Below, piece by piece: positions 23,379-38,063 of a stretch of DNA of 64,000 nucleotides. How positions within the stretch are numbered: position 1 is the first letter of the stretch; each line of letters opens with the position of its first letter. Below the pieces are notes generated by a model that did no database searches, was not told where the DNA came from, and was given only the letters and a program-made list of their open reading frames with translations. The translations under genes were made by a program, and so were the position numbers. The stretch lies in the NCBI GenBank assembly GCA_017506865.1, contig JAFCMP010000024.1, positions 310,001 to 374,000 on the forward strand, given 5' to 3'. Source of the DNA: Tribonema minus. Lineage: Eukaryota > Sar > Xanthophyceae > Tribonematales > Tribonemataceae.

Positions 23379-26300
23379 GCTGAGCTGTGACTTGACTTGC
23401 GAGACTTCGACGGCACCAGCGGTAGCGGTGACGCCGTGGTCGATGCGCCAGCGCTTGCGCAGCGCCAGCAGCAGCACGCTGTGCGCGAGCAGGCCGCGCA
23501 GCGTCAGCGCCCACGCGCGCGGCGCGCCGCCCTCCGGCAGCAGCGCCAGCGCCGTCGCGAACGCCGCGCCGTCCAGGCGCGGCTCCAGCAGCAGCAGCCG
23601 CAGCAGCGCGAGCTCGTCGCCGCGCAGCACCGGCAGCGGTGCCTCGCCGCCCGCTGCAGCGGCGGTGGGCATCAGCAGCGCGTCTGCTGTCTTCTGTATC
23701 AGCGCCTCGCCCGCTGCATGGCTCAGTAGGCGCAGCCGCGGCAGGCCGCCGCTGCCCGGCGCCGCAGGCTCGAACTCGACGTGCTGGTCGCCGAGCTCGT
23801 GCGCGAGCGCGCGCGCGGCGGCGGCGGCGGCGCGCAGCGCCGCGGTGGCGGCGCGCCAGCGCCACACGCCGCCGTCGACGCCCTCCTGCGCGCCCACGGT
23901 GTAGACGAGCTGGAAGGAGTTGCGCAGCACCTCGGCGACCTCATCGATGACGTTGCGCGCGTGCCGCGATGACCAGCGCAGCAGCGCATGCAGCGCGGCG
24001 GCGGCGGCGGCGTCGACGCGGCGCGCGCAGTCCAGCTGCTTGAGCTGCAGCGACGCGCGGTGCTCCGGCAGGATGAGCAGCACGCCGCGGCGGTCGCGGC
24101 ACTCCCTGAGCACTGCCAACATCGTGTTCGCCTGTGCGCAAGGTTCATACGAGGCAGCAGCGGGCGTGCGCCTCCTGAATACTACTCCATGTCGAGCATG
24201 CGTTTGTTCTACATTGCGTGGGGCATGAAAGGCACGTGAACATGGAGGTGCTACAGTAGCTTGCAGGCTCAGATACACTGTGGTGTGGCCTTTCTTCTGG
24301 CAGCTTACAACATGTGACATTGCGCTGACGTGAGCGTGCTAGTCGGACAAAAAGCCTCCAAGAGGTCGACATTAAGGGACATAACGGTGAGTGATGGGTC
24401 GATCTCACCCCCCAGGCGGTCGACAGGAGCCCCACAAATTACAAAGAGTCGCAATTCATGGTGATTGGACCTGATCATGACTAGCCTGCAGTGCACGACA
24501 CGGTGTGTAGGCGCTTTGCGGACGCTTGCACTGTCTGGTCTCTCAAGCCATCGTACGCAGTATCAGTGCAGATACCGTGCGTACTGATGCACGGCGTGTA
24601 CCGCGCGTACTGATACACGGTGTGGATGTGTGTGCCTGTGTTTGTGTAGCTTGTGAGCTGTTTTTGCTTCCATCATCGAGATTATTTCATAAAAACAAGT
24701 GAGTACAGAACACTGGCAATCGGTTGGCTGTCTCGTGAAATCCTTTGAAACAGGTTGGTTTTATAATTTTTGCTGGGCTTATTTTTTATTGAAGTTGTGG
24801 CGGCGGACAAGTCCTCCAACCACGTGCGGCAGTACAGCGTGACATGCAGTTGGAGCATGCTGACAACAGGCGCAGCACCAGTCTCATGTTCCCTTGTTTG
24901 GGCCATGGCAGTTTTTAAAAACATGCCTACGATAAGGTACATGGGTGCCTTCACTCCCATGCCGTTAGACCAGGTAACAACTGTTTGTGAAAAGGGCTGT
25001 GTCGAGGTGAACACACTCATGCTTATGAAAAAAATCGTGCTCTGTATGAAGAAGCATAGGCATCGACGCATGCAGATAGACACTGGCCGCAAACCTGCAT
25101 AGCCTCGGGGCCTCATGTCTGTTCGCACAAGCAACGCATATGATTACAGCGACAGTCCCTCTTCATCGTCGGCACCTTGGCTGGCTGACTCCATCTCATT
25201 TGGCGGCTTTGGTCGAATAAATAATAAATAACAAACAATTTTTTATTTCAGCAGTAGTTTTTGAAATAACCATGTGTGTGTAGATGCAGTGCTCAGTAAT
25301 GCTGCCCCGGCCTGGCCTCCGTTGGCGTCTTCTGAAATTGGAAGCAGATTTGATATTCCTAAGAGCTAGTAGATGCTCGCCATGAATAGAAATCACTTGA
25401 TTACATACATCGCACATCGTATACGCACCGCACCTCATACTTCAGAGTACACGACCGAAATACGGCATGTGTATGTATGAGCATGCCACGCACCAGCAGT
25501 GCGCGACGCCGTGATCCATGTCCCTGCGCACAGGCAGGCTGTCCCTGCGCACAGGGTTGGGATTAGGGTTATGCACAGCAGCGCTCAGCACGTCACCCCG
25601 CCGGCCCAACCGACTACTACATGACCCCGCCGAAAGGGGGGAGCTTAGGGTCACGCACACATCTTCAAGTTGTTCAGAGCTTCATCATGTAGACTACATA
25701 CGGTATGGGTCTGGCGGGCACCTGCGCGACGCCGAGGTCCATGTCCCTGCGCACGGGCAGCGTGTAGAGTCGCCGCCCGAGCAGGCCGCCGAGCCTGTCG
25801 CTGAGCAGCGCCATCGCCGCAGCAAACAGCGGCGACGGCACCGTGATGCGCATGAGGTTGTCGCCGTCGGCCAGCGTCGCCGCCAGCATGGGCAGGATGA
25901 CGGATGTCTTGCCCTCCCCTGCAGAGAGAGCGTAAAATGTCATTGTTGAAGCGGGTCATTCGTGGTTCTGCAGCTGATGCGACGTTGCAGGCGCTGGCGG
26001 TGACTGTCATGCAGCGCTTCGGGCGGCGACAATAACAAGCGATGCACATTGTAAACATGCACATGTGAAATCACGCATACATAGCTCATTAAGTCCGTCT
26101 GCGTGGCCACCTGTACGTCGCTGAGGCGACGTTGGTCCAGCAAGCAAGAAACACTCTGGCAGGCTGGATGATCAAAGCTTGCTCAATCTATTGGCAGTAA
26201 CATTCCCACAGGCGCTGTTACAAGCTCTATGAGGCACTCAGGCCAAAACATACCATGTAAGGCTTACCCATATTGAGTTGCATTGACGCGTTCTGCCCTT

Positions 26301-29300
26301 CCTCGGGGTTCAACATGGTGCGCCACCGCCACCTGCTTGCGGCGTACCAGGAAGCCCCCTTCGAGCTCCAGCAGCAGCCACTCGGGGTGCTCACTGGGCG
26401 CCCACCCCTCATGCCCGCCGTTGGCCAGCTCCAGGCGCAGCACCGGCAGCGCGCCGTCGCCGCCGCCCAACAGGCGCAGGCACCCGTTGCAGCGCTGCAG
26501 CAGGGTCATGAGAACCGCCCAGGCGCCCGCGCAGGTGTGCAGCTGCTGCTGCGCGCTGCCACCGCCATCGGCAGCGCCGTTGTTTGGTGGCAGCAGCAGC
26601 GGAAGCACAGAGCAGGGCAGCGCCGCGCGCCATGCGCCAGCCGCCGCCATTGCTGCCTCCACAGCGCTGCCGGGCAGCGGGTCGAGCGCGACAGCAATGT
26701 GTTGGTCCCAGAGCCCTTGCGCTTCGCGTTCGAGTGCGGTGCGACACGTGCGGAATGCCACTTGCAGCTGGGCAGCATCGAGCGCCGCTGGCGGCGAGGC
26801 GCGCTCGGCGAAGCACGCCCGCCAGCTGGCCCGCATGTCCGTCATGATGGCGGCGCTGATGGGGCAGCCCCCGGTACCGCGCAGTGGCAGCGGCGGCGGC
26901 GGCGCCTGCGCTTGGGCAGTGGGCTGCGGCGCTAACGTAGTCAGCGCGTCGTGAGGCGCAAAGCGACCCGTGGCCCAGATGCCGCCGGCAGCAGCATGTT
27001 GAAAGAGCGGCACGCGAGGGGGCGGCAGCGCAAGGCATGACTGCGCCGCCTTGGGGTCGCCGCGCGCGACGGCGCTGGCATCAAAGTCGAGCGACGGCGG
27101 CGGCGCGCGCAGCGCGTCGCGCCGCAGCGTTGCCAGGCGCGCGCCCACGTCGCCGAGGAACAGCTGCAGGTCGCAGTTGTCGCTCCAGCTGCTGAGCAGC
27201 GCATCGAGCTCCGCCTGCGTAGACGCCACGCTGGCCTTGATGGTGCGGCCGCGGCGGCTGCGCAACGCCGCCATGTCAACGGCGCGCGCGGGGAAGTGCG
27301 CCGCAGCGGCGGCCGTGAGCGCGTCCAGATCTCGCGCCACGTCCGAGCTGTGCGAGCTGCTGAAGCCATTCAGCCACGTGCAACGGCGCTGCTCGTATGT
27401 CTGCCCCTTTGGGTAGCCGCTGTCATGGAACCACTTCTGGAGGACGCTGACCACATAGTCCTCGAGGCTCACGGTGTGACGCGCGAACTGCGCCCGAAGC
27501 GCGGCGGCGACGGGCGTCACCGTACCAGGTTCGCTGTATTGGCGCGGCAGCGGCGGCGGCGCAAATGCCGTCGCGTTGCGCGCCACCGCGGCGAGCGCGT
27601 GCACGAGCCCCCGATCCGGCATGCGGTGCGCGAGCAGACTCAGCAGCAGCGCGAGCTCGCGCGTGCGGCCCTCGGCTTCCGCGGCGCGCGCGAAGCGGTA
27701 CAGGTCGAGCCACTCGTGGGAGAGGGCGTCGGCGGCGGCGCGCCACACGGCAAAGCTGCCGCCACGCACAAAGCCGCTGGCGCTCACGCCCCTGAGCGTT
27801 GTGGCTCCGATGCCGCCGCCGCCGTCGGCGGCGCCGTCGAGCGCGAGCTGCCGCAGCAGCAGCGCGTGCAGACTCCTGCTGCGGGGCGGCATGTTGCAGC
27901 CGCGCTCGCCGCGCAGCCAGCGCTCGCCGCTCTCCGCCACCGCACGCACCGCAGCCACCGCAGCCTCGTCGTCGTGCAAGTCGGCGGGGGGCACAAACGC
28001 GGGCGCCGGCGCCGGCGGCGGCTGCTGCTCGATCGCGGGCTCCAGCCGGAAGAGGGCGCCGCGCGTGGCGCAGGCGCGGCGGTACGCCGCCGCCGCCAGG
28101 GCGCCGGTGCGCGGCTCCTGCAGCGCGCGCGCCACCGCGTCGTCGAGCGGCGGCGCGGCGGGGTGGTGGACGCGCAGCCGCTCGCCGTCGGTCGCGAGCG
28201 CGCGCGCCGCGAACGCCAGCGCGGCGTGCGCGGCGCACGAGGGCAGCGCCGCCGGCCAGCCTCCTCAACCGCCGCGCTCGCGCGGCCGTGGTGCGGCAGC
28301 GGGCGGCGCGTCGGCGCGAGCTCCGCGATCGCACGCACCGCGCGCTGCGCCAGTGGGTCCAGAGGCTGCAACCGCCAGCAGCGCCCGGAGCGCAGCAGCA
28401 GCATGGCGGACTCGGTGCCGGTGACGCCGGTGAGGGGGTCGGGGAGGGGGGCGGCGGTCGCGGCGTGCAGGCGCGCGAGGTGCAGCGCGGCTAGGCGGTG
28501 CTCCGAGGGGCGCAGCTGCCGCAGCGCGTCGTCGACGGCGTAGACGAAGTACGGCGGCGACGCAATCGTCTCCAGCGCTGTGGTGACGGTGGCGGTCGTG
28601 GCGCCGTCAGGGGCGTTGTAGGCGTAGGCATCGCCGTGCGGCACGATGACCTTGCGCTGCGGCGGCAGCGGCGGGAGGCGTGCGTCCTCCAGAAGCAGGC
28701 TGTGCTTGAGGCCGATGAGCGCGCCGAAGCTCTGGGAGGCGGCCACGCGCATGACACCGCCGTGGTCTCTGAGAGCGGTGGGGTGCGTAGTGAGGGTGGT
28801 ATGTGAGTGAGTGTGAGATGAACATGACGATAACTGAAAGATGAGAAAGGCGGTAGTCTAAGAGCGCAGGGACCACATGGTACCGAACATCGGTCGCTGC
28901 CACGACTGACCGGTGAAGGTAAGCACCGCAATACCGGAAAGTTTGACTTGCAAAGTATGCCAGAAAACACAATGCCCTCCAGGCGTGACAGCACGGTGAC
29001 AGCAGCTCTGGGCGATTCACAAAGTTGCTCCCAGCACGCAGAATAGCACAACTTGGCAAGGCTGCTGCTGCCTCCAACGAAGTTCTGGAGCTGCAGCGAT
29101 GCCTCTAACATGTCGCCTGTACTTGTGGACTTGTACTGTACACATCATGTCCGCCGTCAACCGCCTATACAAGTCCATACGTACATGTGTAGACGCTGAG
29201 CCACATGAGCGGCCGCTGCAGAACTGACTTATGGTAGGTCAGTGGGGCAGCTGGCACTGCGTGAAGCAGAGGCTCGAGCAGTGGGGACTGGTATGCACAC

Positions 29301-32300
29301 AGCTGTTGCAGGAATCCCTGCATGATGTGACTCCATGTCGAGCTGACGACACCAGTAAGCAAGCGACACAGCAACATATGCAGAAGTTTTTGAACCGTGT
29401 CTGACCTTGTGGTGACAGCACCGGTGTCCGAATCCACGTCAAACTGCAGTGCCATACGCGGCAGCTGAGCCTTGAAGGTCCACTCGCGCTCTTGACCTTC
29501 GCTTCGAGACACCACGGCGCCACTGCCGCTGTTGCCGACCCGACAGCTCACGCACTGCCGCCGCCGCTGCTGCCGCCACCGCGCGCTGCTGCCGCAGCAG
29601 GGGCGGCCGCGGCACGAGCGGCCCACACGTGCACGCGCTCGCGCAGCTCGAGCCGCCAGATCACCCTGCTGAAGAGGTGCTCGAAGGAGGCGCTGCGCAC
29701 GTCCACGAGCCGCGCGCTGGTACGGCGCTGCGTCACGGTCACGCACCCGCCGCTGCTGCCCTCCATTTCAAAAGGCACCGCGTCCATGCTGCGCAGGTCG
29801 GGGAAGGCCGCGTCGTCGGCGCGTATGGGGCGGAACAGCACTTTGAACGGCGCGGCGCCGGGCGCAGCACGCACAAACGCGATGCTGCTGCTGCTGCTGC
29901 TGCTGCCATGAGGCAAGCCGCTGCCGCCACCGCTGCCGCCGCTGCCGACCCGCAGCCAGTGGCTGTACCCCTCCACGAGCTGGTGAGGGAGGTCACCGCG
30001 GAAGTGGTCGTGCGGCAGCAGCTCGTAGCACTCCGCCGCCGCACCATCCGCCAGGGGCCTGCGCTCGCTGATCACCACGCCGCGCGCCGCCGCCTCAAAC
30101 GTGAACATCACGGCGCCGGCGGCGTTGCCGGGCGCGGTCGTCACGAAGACGCCGGCGCGGCCAGCGGGCTGCACCGGCAGCACCGCGCCGCCGAAGGTGC
30201 GCGCGTACACGCCGCTGGACGTGATGGCGGCCGGCAGCCGCCCCACCGGCGCGCCGTCCACGAGGAACGCGCCCGACAGCAGCGCCACGTGCAGCATGCG
30301 CGACGCGTGCGCGGCGCCGCGCGCGGCGAAGCGCGCCTCGTACCAGCGGTCGGCGGCGCCGCCGCAGCGCGTCCACGGCCCTGCAATGTCGTTGTTGCCG
30401 GCGTCGCCCCAGTGCGCACGCACGAAGGCGGAGATGCCGGCGCCGCCGCCGGCCGCCGCGGCGGCGTGTAGCATCGGCTCCAGCTCCGCGGCCGTCGCGG
30501 CGGCGCGGCGCAGCAGCGCGACGGTGTCGGCCCCCGTGTGCGCCGCCGCGGCGCTGCTGTCCAGTAGGACGTTGTCGTGCAGGCGCGCGCGGCAGCGCAG
30601 CCACGCCGCCGCAAGCTGCGGCGCGTCGCCGGGCACGAGCAGCGGCGCGCAGCGCTCCGCACGTACGCCGGCGCCGAACGTGAGCGCGGCGTAGGCGGCG
30701 ACGGTGACGAGCTGCAGGCGGAGGCCCTGCGCGCGCGCGGAGGCGCCGTCGCTCAGCGACGCGCGCAGCGCGTGCTCGATTCGCGCGCACCAGTCGGTGG
30801 CCACGCCGCGGCAGCGCAGCAGCAGCGCGGCGGCGGCGCCCTGCGCATCTGCATCGGCGTCGCCGCACAGCTCCAGCGCGCGCGCGGCGAGCTCGATGAC
30901 GACCAGCAGCGTGCCGTGCGCGGTCCAGTTTGCCTGCACATCGTCCAGCAGGCGGCCGAGGTAGTGCACAAGCGCGCCGCAGAACGCCGGCCCCTCGGCA
31001 GCGTCGGCGAGGTCGGCGTGCGCGGCGCGGTGCCACACGCTCGCCGCGCCGCCGCCGCCGCCGCCCGCCGCGGCGTGCGGCCCCGCCTGCCACAGGGTCT
31101 GTGCAATGAGCGCATGCACACCGCTCGTCTCAAGCGACAGGCTGCGCGCCTCGACGGCGCGGAGGACGTTGCGCAGCTGCAGCAGCGTGCCCGCCCGCAG
31201 CGTGCAGAATGCGCGGAACTCGCCCAGGTCCAGGTCCTGCGGGCACGCGCACTGCGCGGCGAGGGCGTCGTTCTCGGTGTGCGTGTGGCTGCCTATGGCC
31301 CACTGAAGCGATGCGTAGGGCGGCTGGCGCGCGAGCATGGTGCACATGGCGGCGACGGACGCGGCGGGCGCGCTGTCGTACGGCAGCAGCCCGCCGCTGC
31401 AGCCGAGGCCCACGCTGTACCCGCTGGGCACGCGGAACTGGCTGTCGTCCGTGTGCTGCACCTGGTGCGAGCGGTGGCAGCCGTGGCTGGTGCTGATGAG
31501 GCCTACATCAGTGGAAGGCGCATAGCACCACCACTCCCGCAGCGGAGCGTGGTCGCGCCAGCGGTGCGCCGTGCCGTGCGGGTTCCTGGCGGGGGCGCGG
31601 CCGGCGATGGTGACGTTGAAGGCGTGGCACGCGTCGCGCAGCGCCGCCAGGTCGTCGGGCGCGCGCAGCTCAAAGACGACGGCAAACTGCTCTTCGCGGC
31701 GCGTGGGGAGCGGCTCCTCAAAGACAACCACAGACCGCGACAGTATCTGAAGTCTGTGGCGGTAAAAATAGTCGTGGGGGTTGTTGAGAACCTCCCGCTG
31801 TTGGATGCGTATCTGGTGCAGCTCCTCCAGTTTGGCGTCCCAGTTCGTCTCTGCCTGGCTGAGGATCTCGTCGCGCGTGCGGCGCATGTCCTGCGCGGAT
31901 GGCCGCCACAAGCGCACTGAGAGTTGCACTTGGATGCAAATGACCTCAAAGTACCGGCTCTTTGATGCACAGTGTAGGCGTGTTCTCCCATCCAGTACAT
32001 GGGACCCCATTTGCTGACTGAAGTCAAGACCCTCAAGTCAGCTGGGTTTATGCGGGAGCACATGCACATCTCCAACTGCCGACTTGAATATGTGCTGCGC
32101 GCAGTGCAGTTGGAAACCAGCATTGACCCTACAGCAAGACGAACATGCATGGTGCATGGCAACATCCCACTTCGTGCTCCATCAGGATGCGAGAGCATCC
32201 ATTGGCAATGACAAGCGAGAATTGATAAATTGATACTGGCAATTCATCAATAAAATCGCATCTGAAGTATGTACTCCACAGTATACATTGCAGTAGACTA

Positions 32301-35300
32301 CACATGAGTACATGCAAGCTTGTCACAGAGCACGCAGGCCTCACCCTGTCGTCTCTGGCGTAGGCAATGGCGAAATCGTTGTCGTCCACCATCGAAGGCC
32401 CGAGCCCGTGCAGCTGCCACGGCAAAATCTCCGCCTCCACCCCGCGCAGCAGCTCCATGTCCTCCCTGCCGGGCAGCAGCAGCGCCTCAAGCACCGCCAC
32501 GGGCGGCAGCCCCGTGCGGAAGCGCCGCAGCAGCGCGTGCGCCCCCCTGCAGATCCCCTCCATCTCCGCCACCAGCGCGTACACCGTGAGCACCATGCGG
32601 CTGGCGCCGAGCGCGTCGCCGCACGGCGCGTAGAACGGCAGCGCCTGCGCCGCGTACGCCTGCTGCAGCGCCCACAGCGCCGGCACGTCCCAGCGCTCGC
32701 TGCGGCGCCGCGGCCACAGCTCCTCCCTCACCCACCACTCCACGCAGCCGAGCGCGTCCGCAATGCCCTCCGCGCCGCTGACTTTCTTCAGCACGTCAGC
32801 GCTCGACATGGCGGCGGCGGCGCGCACGAGCCGCGGCGCGCACGCGGGCGCGCCCACCGCCCGCGGCGCCGCCGCCGCCGCCGGCGACAGCGCCGCCGTG
32901 ATGTGTGGCCCCGCGCTGAGCAGCTGATGACTGGTGTCGCGCAGCAGGTCCATGCGGCTGGGGTCCACAGACGCGCTGCCCGGACGGTGTTTCGCCTCGT
33001 CGGCCCAGGCGCTGTCAAGAGCGGCGCGCTCGCACTGCACCCACGCGTCACCGGCGTCGATGGCGGCGGCGGCGGCAGCGCGCGCCGCATTCAAGAGCCT
33101 GTCGGCAGCTGCGGCGGCGGCGGCGGCGGCCAGGGCCTCGAGCTTGCGCAGGCGCAGCGCCACCTTGGCGAACATCTGCATGCCGAGGTCGGCGCGCAGC
33201 GACGTGTCGGCATCGTGCGCGCCGCCGCCGCCGCTGCTGCTGCTGCCGCCCATCGCGGTCATGACGCGGCGGCCGGCTTGCACGAGAGCGCGCGCGCCGC
33301 TGCTGCCGCTGCTGCCGCCGCCGCTGCCGCTGTCGCCGCCCAGCGCGGTCATGAGGCGGGCGCCGACTAGAACGAGCGCTCGTGCGATCACCGTCATGTA
33401 CACGAGCTTGCCGTTGACTGAGCCCATCGCCGCTACGAGCTCAGAGTGTAGCACGGCTTTGACCGCCGTCCACTCGGCGGAGCGGCGGAAGGGGCGTTCG
33501 CTTGCGCTTTTTGCCAGCGCGCAGTCTCGCACCTGGGCGGTGTGACGGGGGGGGGAAGGGGTAAAGGGGGGTGAGCTCAGCCCTTGCATGGGTACTCTTG
33601 GACACCAACAGGGCGCTTGAATCGCCAGTGTGATGCAAGAGCCGTGATGAGTGTGCTGATTGAAAGGCGGATGCGGGGCTGTGCCACCTATGCAGCTGCG
33701 CTCTACAGTCGGAGTGAACCAGCTGTGTTCGTGAGGATGGCCTTCCAAAGATGCACTTGCGTGCCATAGCTGACTGGTGCAGAGCGATTGAGGCGACTGG
33801 CGCCCAGTTCATCTTTGGACGCCCAGTTCACATTGTACGGTTGTATGCAAATGATGTCATACTGTATGAAGGTTATGATTTGCGGTCGCATGCTAGCAGA
33901 TCAGATAAGGGCAAGGAAGTGTTGCAGTGAGCAGGTGGAAGCTTGTGAAACTTTAAGGTTGGGATCAGGACAAGGGGGGTCGCGTAGCACATCCTACAGT
34001 AGTGACTGACATTGAATGCGCTTCCGCCTAAGCTGGCATGTCATCACTTGAAGAGCAAGCAAAATGATAACTGAGAATGTATTAGGAGCTGTCAACAAGC
34101 AGTGTTGACGGTTCCATGATACATAAGCTCTATCGACTCCGCCAGGATAAGCATACTATGTAGAAAGCAGAGGTTGCAGCGCTGATGCGCTGTGAGTACC
34201 AGCACAAGACTGAAAGCATAAACAACCAACGCCTGTAGATATAATTCCACCAGTAAATACTTGCATAGCTACACCAGTTTGGTTCATGCGCGGATGTGAC
34301 ATTTTGATAGCATGAGACAGGAAGTGTATGCCAGGGCCGTGACTGCGGCTTGTGGAGTGTATGCACAATAACGTTTTATGGTTGCTCTCGCTCTTCAGCT
34401 CATGCGATTCGAAACAGCTAATCACCAAACGCATGATCAAAAAAGGGGGCGGCAGTGATGCTGGAAAGGCAGCGCCTGCATTTCTTGCAACCAGCAGACC
34501 CGCCACACAGGTTAGGGTTAGATTTAAAGTTAGACGTAGGGTTGTGACAGCAGAGCTGCCCACGCATTTGTGGCGTCCTCCAAAGCAGTGACCACCAGCA
34601 ACCTGGCTGCAGCGAGCAACGGCCACCCTGACTGATGCCAGTTCATGACACCAGTGACGTTGAAGTTGCGAGGAATGTTCTTATTTGTGCCCAAACCGTG
34701 GTGGCATCTGCTGCACGATAACAGACATTGTTGAATACACCATGGTCATCAGTAACAATATTTGCCCCAGATCTGCCTCCGAAAAGAGTAGAATAATTAC
34801 TTGGTCGCTTTAGAGCGCCAATGCTAGAGCAAAAAAGTGTGATCAAGAAGCCGAGTAAGTACTTCTATAAATATTTACTCCGAGTAATACTCAAGAGGGA
34901 CTACTGCAGTTTCACAAAGTGAAAAACAAATAAAATTGATGACAAATATTGAACTTGCGTGTAACTGGTACTTTGCACAGCAGATTTGAACCCCATGTGA
35001 TCGCCACGTGTAGTCCTCGATTGCGCATGGAACGCATGTGGCTTCACTGCATATACATGAAGTGTATATGCTTGCACAGACACTATTGCACATACTCAAG
35101 TTGAGGCGCATGCAACATAAAAAGCACCACGAGGCAAATACGTGAAGCAACCAGGCGTCCGACAGTAATCACGGATCTGCGGTACAATTGTTCATGCCGC
35201 CCCGGAGGTTTGTGCCTGCATCGGTGCAGCTTTTGCAATCGGTAAACTTCAACGTCTGCTACCCACTGGTGGCACTGCTGCATCCTTGTTGTGAAACTAC

Positions 35301-38028
35301 TCTTAGTTGCGCAACATCGGCCTCAACGTTGCTTGTTCCGGCATACATGTGGTACAAGTAGGGTCTTGGCAGGAAAAAACGCCGCTGTGGCACTGTCTTG
35401 TAAGAGTGGATTTGTACTATGTTCTTAGTCTGTAGAAACGAGGAAATTGCAGAGTAATTATTGGAGTCTCTGAGCATCATCAAATCAAATAAAGATAATT
35501 ACTTGGTGCTCCAATTGGCCTCCGAACAGAATGAATACTGAGTAATTCATTGGTACGACCGAGTAACAATGAACTACTTTTTTTCACTGAAGTGGGAGTG
35601 CCGCAATGTGGAAATTCATGCTCGTGCTTTGTATTTGAGTGCCTGTGCACTTGCCATGCCTGGAGCTACACCAGACTGAGCGTCATCAACGAGGGCATGA
35701 CAGCTAAGAAAACGTGAGGACGACACTCAAAGCCAGGGTCGCCGAAACACCTCAAGGTTTTAGAACCTCACGTTCTGATCTTTAGATCCAACAGTTGCCA
35801 AGGTCGGAACCGGGCCGCATGTAGAACATGTGCACTCTCTCTGAAGTTTGAGACCCAGTTGCAGCCGTCTAGCATATTTGATCTCTTACAATATGGCGTT
35901 GTTGCACAATTAGGGTTATATGTCCTAGTTGAGGTTTGCAATTAACCTTGTAGTTGAAGTGCAGCTTTGTTCGCGAGCTGTTCAAGATCAGCTCCAGATC
36001 ATTGGTTTAGGTAACTTAGCAATCCCGAGCTGGCACGCACAGGTTTGCTGTTGACAGTAATATCACCTCCTTCACCGGCTTCCTTCCGGCAACACCACCG
36101 ACTGTGTGTGTCACCTTGTTCGTGGTAATGACCAAGCTACCATCATCACAGTTCGGGGTGAGGTGTGTGCAAATGTACGCTCATGTCATGCAGAACTGCA
36201 TCAATGGCCCTGGGGGGGATCCCTTGCCTCAAAGTGAGTCTCGACAGTTCTGGCTGAGTTCCAATCCAACGATTCCGAACCGGACCTGATGCCAAAATCA
36301 GTTTCAGGATAGAGGTTTCGGCACGCACCTTGCTTGAGGCGAACCAGGAAGTTCATCTGCTCGAGCTGGGCGTCGCGGTGACGCAGCTTGTATTTACTGC
36401 TGCCATCAATTTGCATATGATTATCATCACTACAAGGCTGATTCGTGGAGGCTATGCATGTGTTAAAACGCTACAGAACATTGTCGTGTGGACACCAGAA
36501 GATCTAACCTTAACCCATAAACTCATTATAATCCTAACCTAAACCTAACCCAAACCTACTTAACCTTTGTACCAACCCTTACCCTTACCCTAACCCTGGC
36601 CCTAACCTAACCCTAACTTTACACCTGAATGGAGCCTTAACGCTGCGGCGTTGTGCAGAACATCAGGTTAAGCTGACATTGCAGGCATCACTTTGGTCAG
36701 CACACGCACAACGTTTGTCAGCGCTCTGTACCGCCTCAGCCGCCAGTGTACTGCGGTGAATGCGCGTCTCTGGGACACTGCAAACGTGAACGTAGCAATA
36801 TGGTGCTGTTCACAGGTATCATTGACAGGACAGCGTGGTGCAGAAATTTTAACGGTCTCGGGTGTTTATGCATGCGCGCCACGCCATTGTTGGCGACGAC
36901 GCTTCCCCCGCCCAGTACAGAGAAGCGCATGTCACTACGAGCACCAACGTATGAAAACGATGGCGCCAAGATCGTATTCAAGAACAAAGGGTTTCAAGTG
37001 CCTTCCGTACACAACATCATCGGCGGCGATGCCACGTCCAAAAACCAGCACATAAAAGCGAATGCCACAACGAGCGCTGACATATCAGCACCGTGGCGCT
37101 TCGGTACCAAAGAAGACATGGTTTCAACAAGCCTTGCCCTCTTGTGCGCGCTTACGACGATGTCTGTGGTGACGCCACTTGCTGCGGCCAGTGCACCAAT
37201 CGTTTTCAAGGGAAAAACGCAGTCACACCGTGCAAATACAAGTATGGCGCTGAGGCATCGATAGTATACTCATACACCACGGGCTTGCCTTCTTGTGCAC
37301 GCGCACGACACCGTTGGCGGCGACGCCGCTCTCCGCGGCCAGTGCGCTGAACAGCCACTCGATGACATACGCGGGGCGCGGGGGCTCGCGGTCGTCGTGG
37401 TTGAGCATCCCCCCCTTGCCCGTCTTCGCGGGGCGCATCTCTTCACAGGCGGTGTTGCAGAGGTCGGCGACCTGAACGATGTGGCGCGAGACACATGCAC
37501 ATCAGCTGTGGTGGCTATTCAGCGTGAGAGGTGTGCGGGCCGCTGCGGTAGAGCGTAAGTAGATGTTGCAAGGAACTTCAAGTTGAACAGGTGACTAGGC
37601 GTGAGACTATCGCGGTGCGACTAGCGGGTGGCAGAGGCAAACGCTTCCGTTGGCCGTTGCACTGGAAGAGCGCCGGTGCGCTTTGAAGGAGCAGCCACAA
37701 CTGTTGCACAAACGTGGGCGGTGGTCTGCGATAAAACAGCAGATAAATGTATGAAGTCTGGTCGCGTAACACCGATGTGGAAAGCGCGTACGCAATGCAC
37801 CGCACCATACATACATAGTGACTGTGCAGTCAGCATGGCCTTGATTTTGCACCAAATAGGTCACACAGGATACTGGCCACATGTGTCTGCTGTCTGATTG
37901 TGGATACTCCCAGTGGCGGTCTTTGCTATTTATCGCAGCTTGCAGCGCTGCACTCGCTTGACATCAACCAGCATCACTGTTTTACTGCTGCCTTGTGCCG
38001 CCTCCACTGCTCCTGCTGCTGCTGCTAC

Positions 38029-38063
<35 letters not shown>

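Larger units (their letters stand above)
33533..37306. other. longest intron of the DUF3638 gene (3.8 kb)
   Basis: No second gene was recognised inside. It holds telomere-type tracts (34509-34545, 35910-35920, 36504-36620) and three echoes of the exon 2 donor (36868-37190). A pair of AT-rich similar blocks at about 34775-34925 and 35440-35600 shares 'taattacttggt' and 'gcctccgaa' and could flank a small non-autonomous element. Confidence 0.5.

Noticed and set aside
26264-31920. Very long plus-strand open frames (up to about 450 codons) over the DUF3638 exons
   Set aside because: They are antisense shadows caused by high GC, rich in Arg/Ala/Pro with no recognised domain, while the minus-strand frames match the DUF3638 family.
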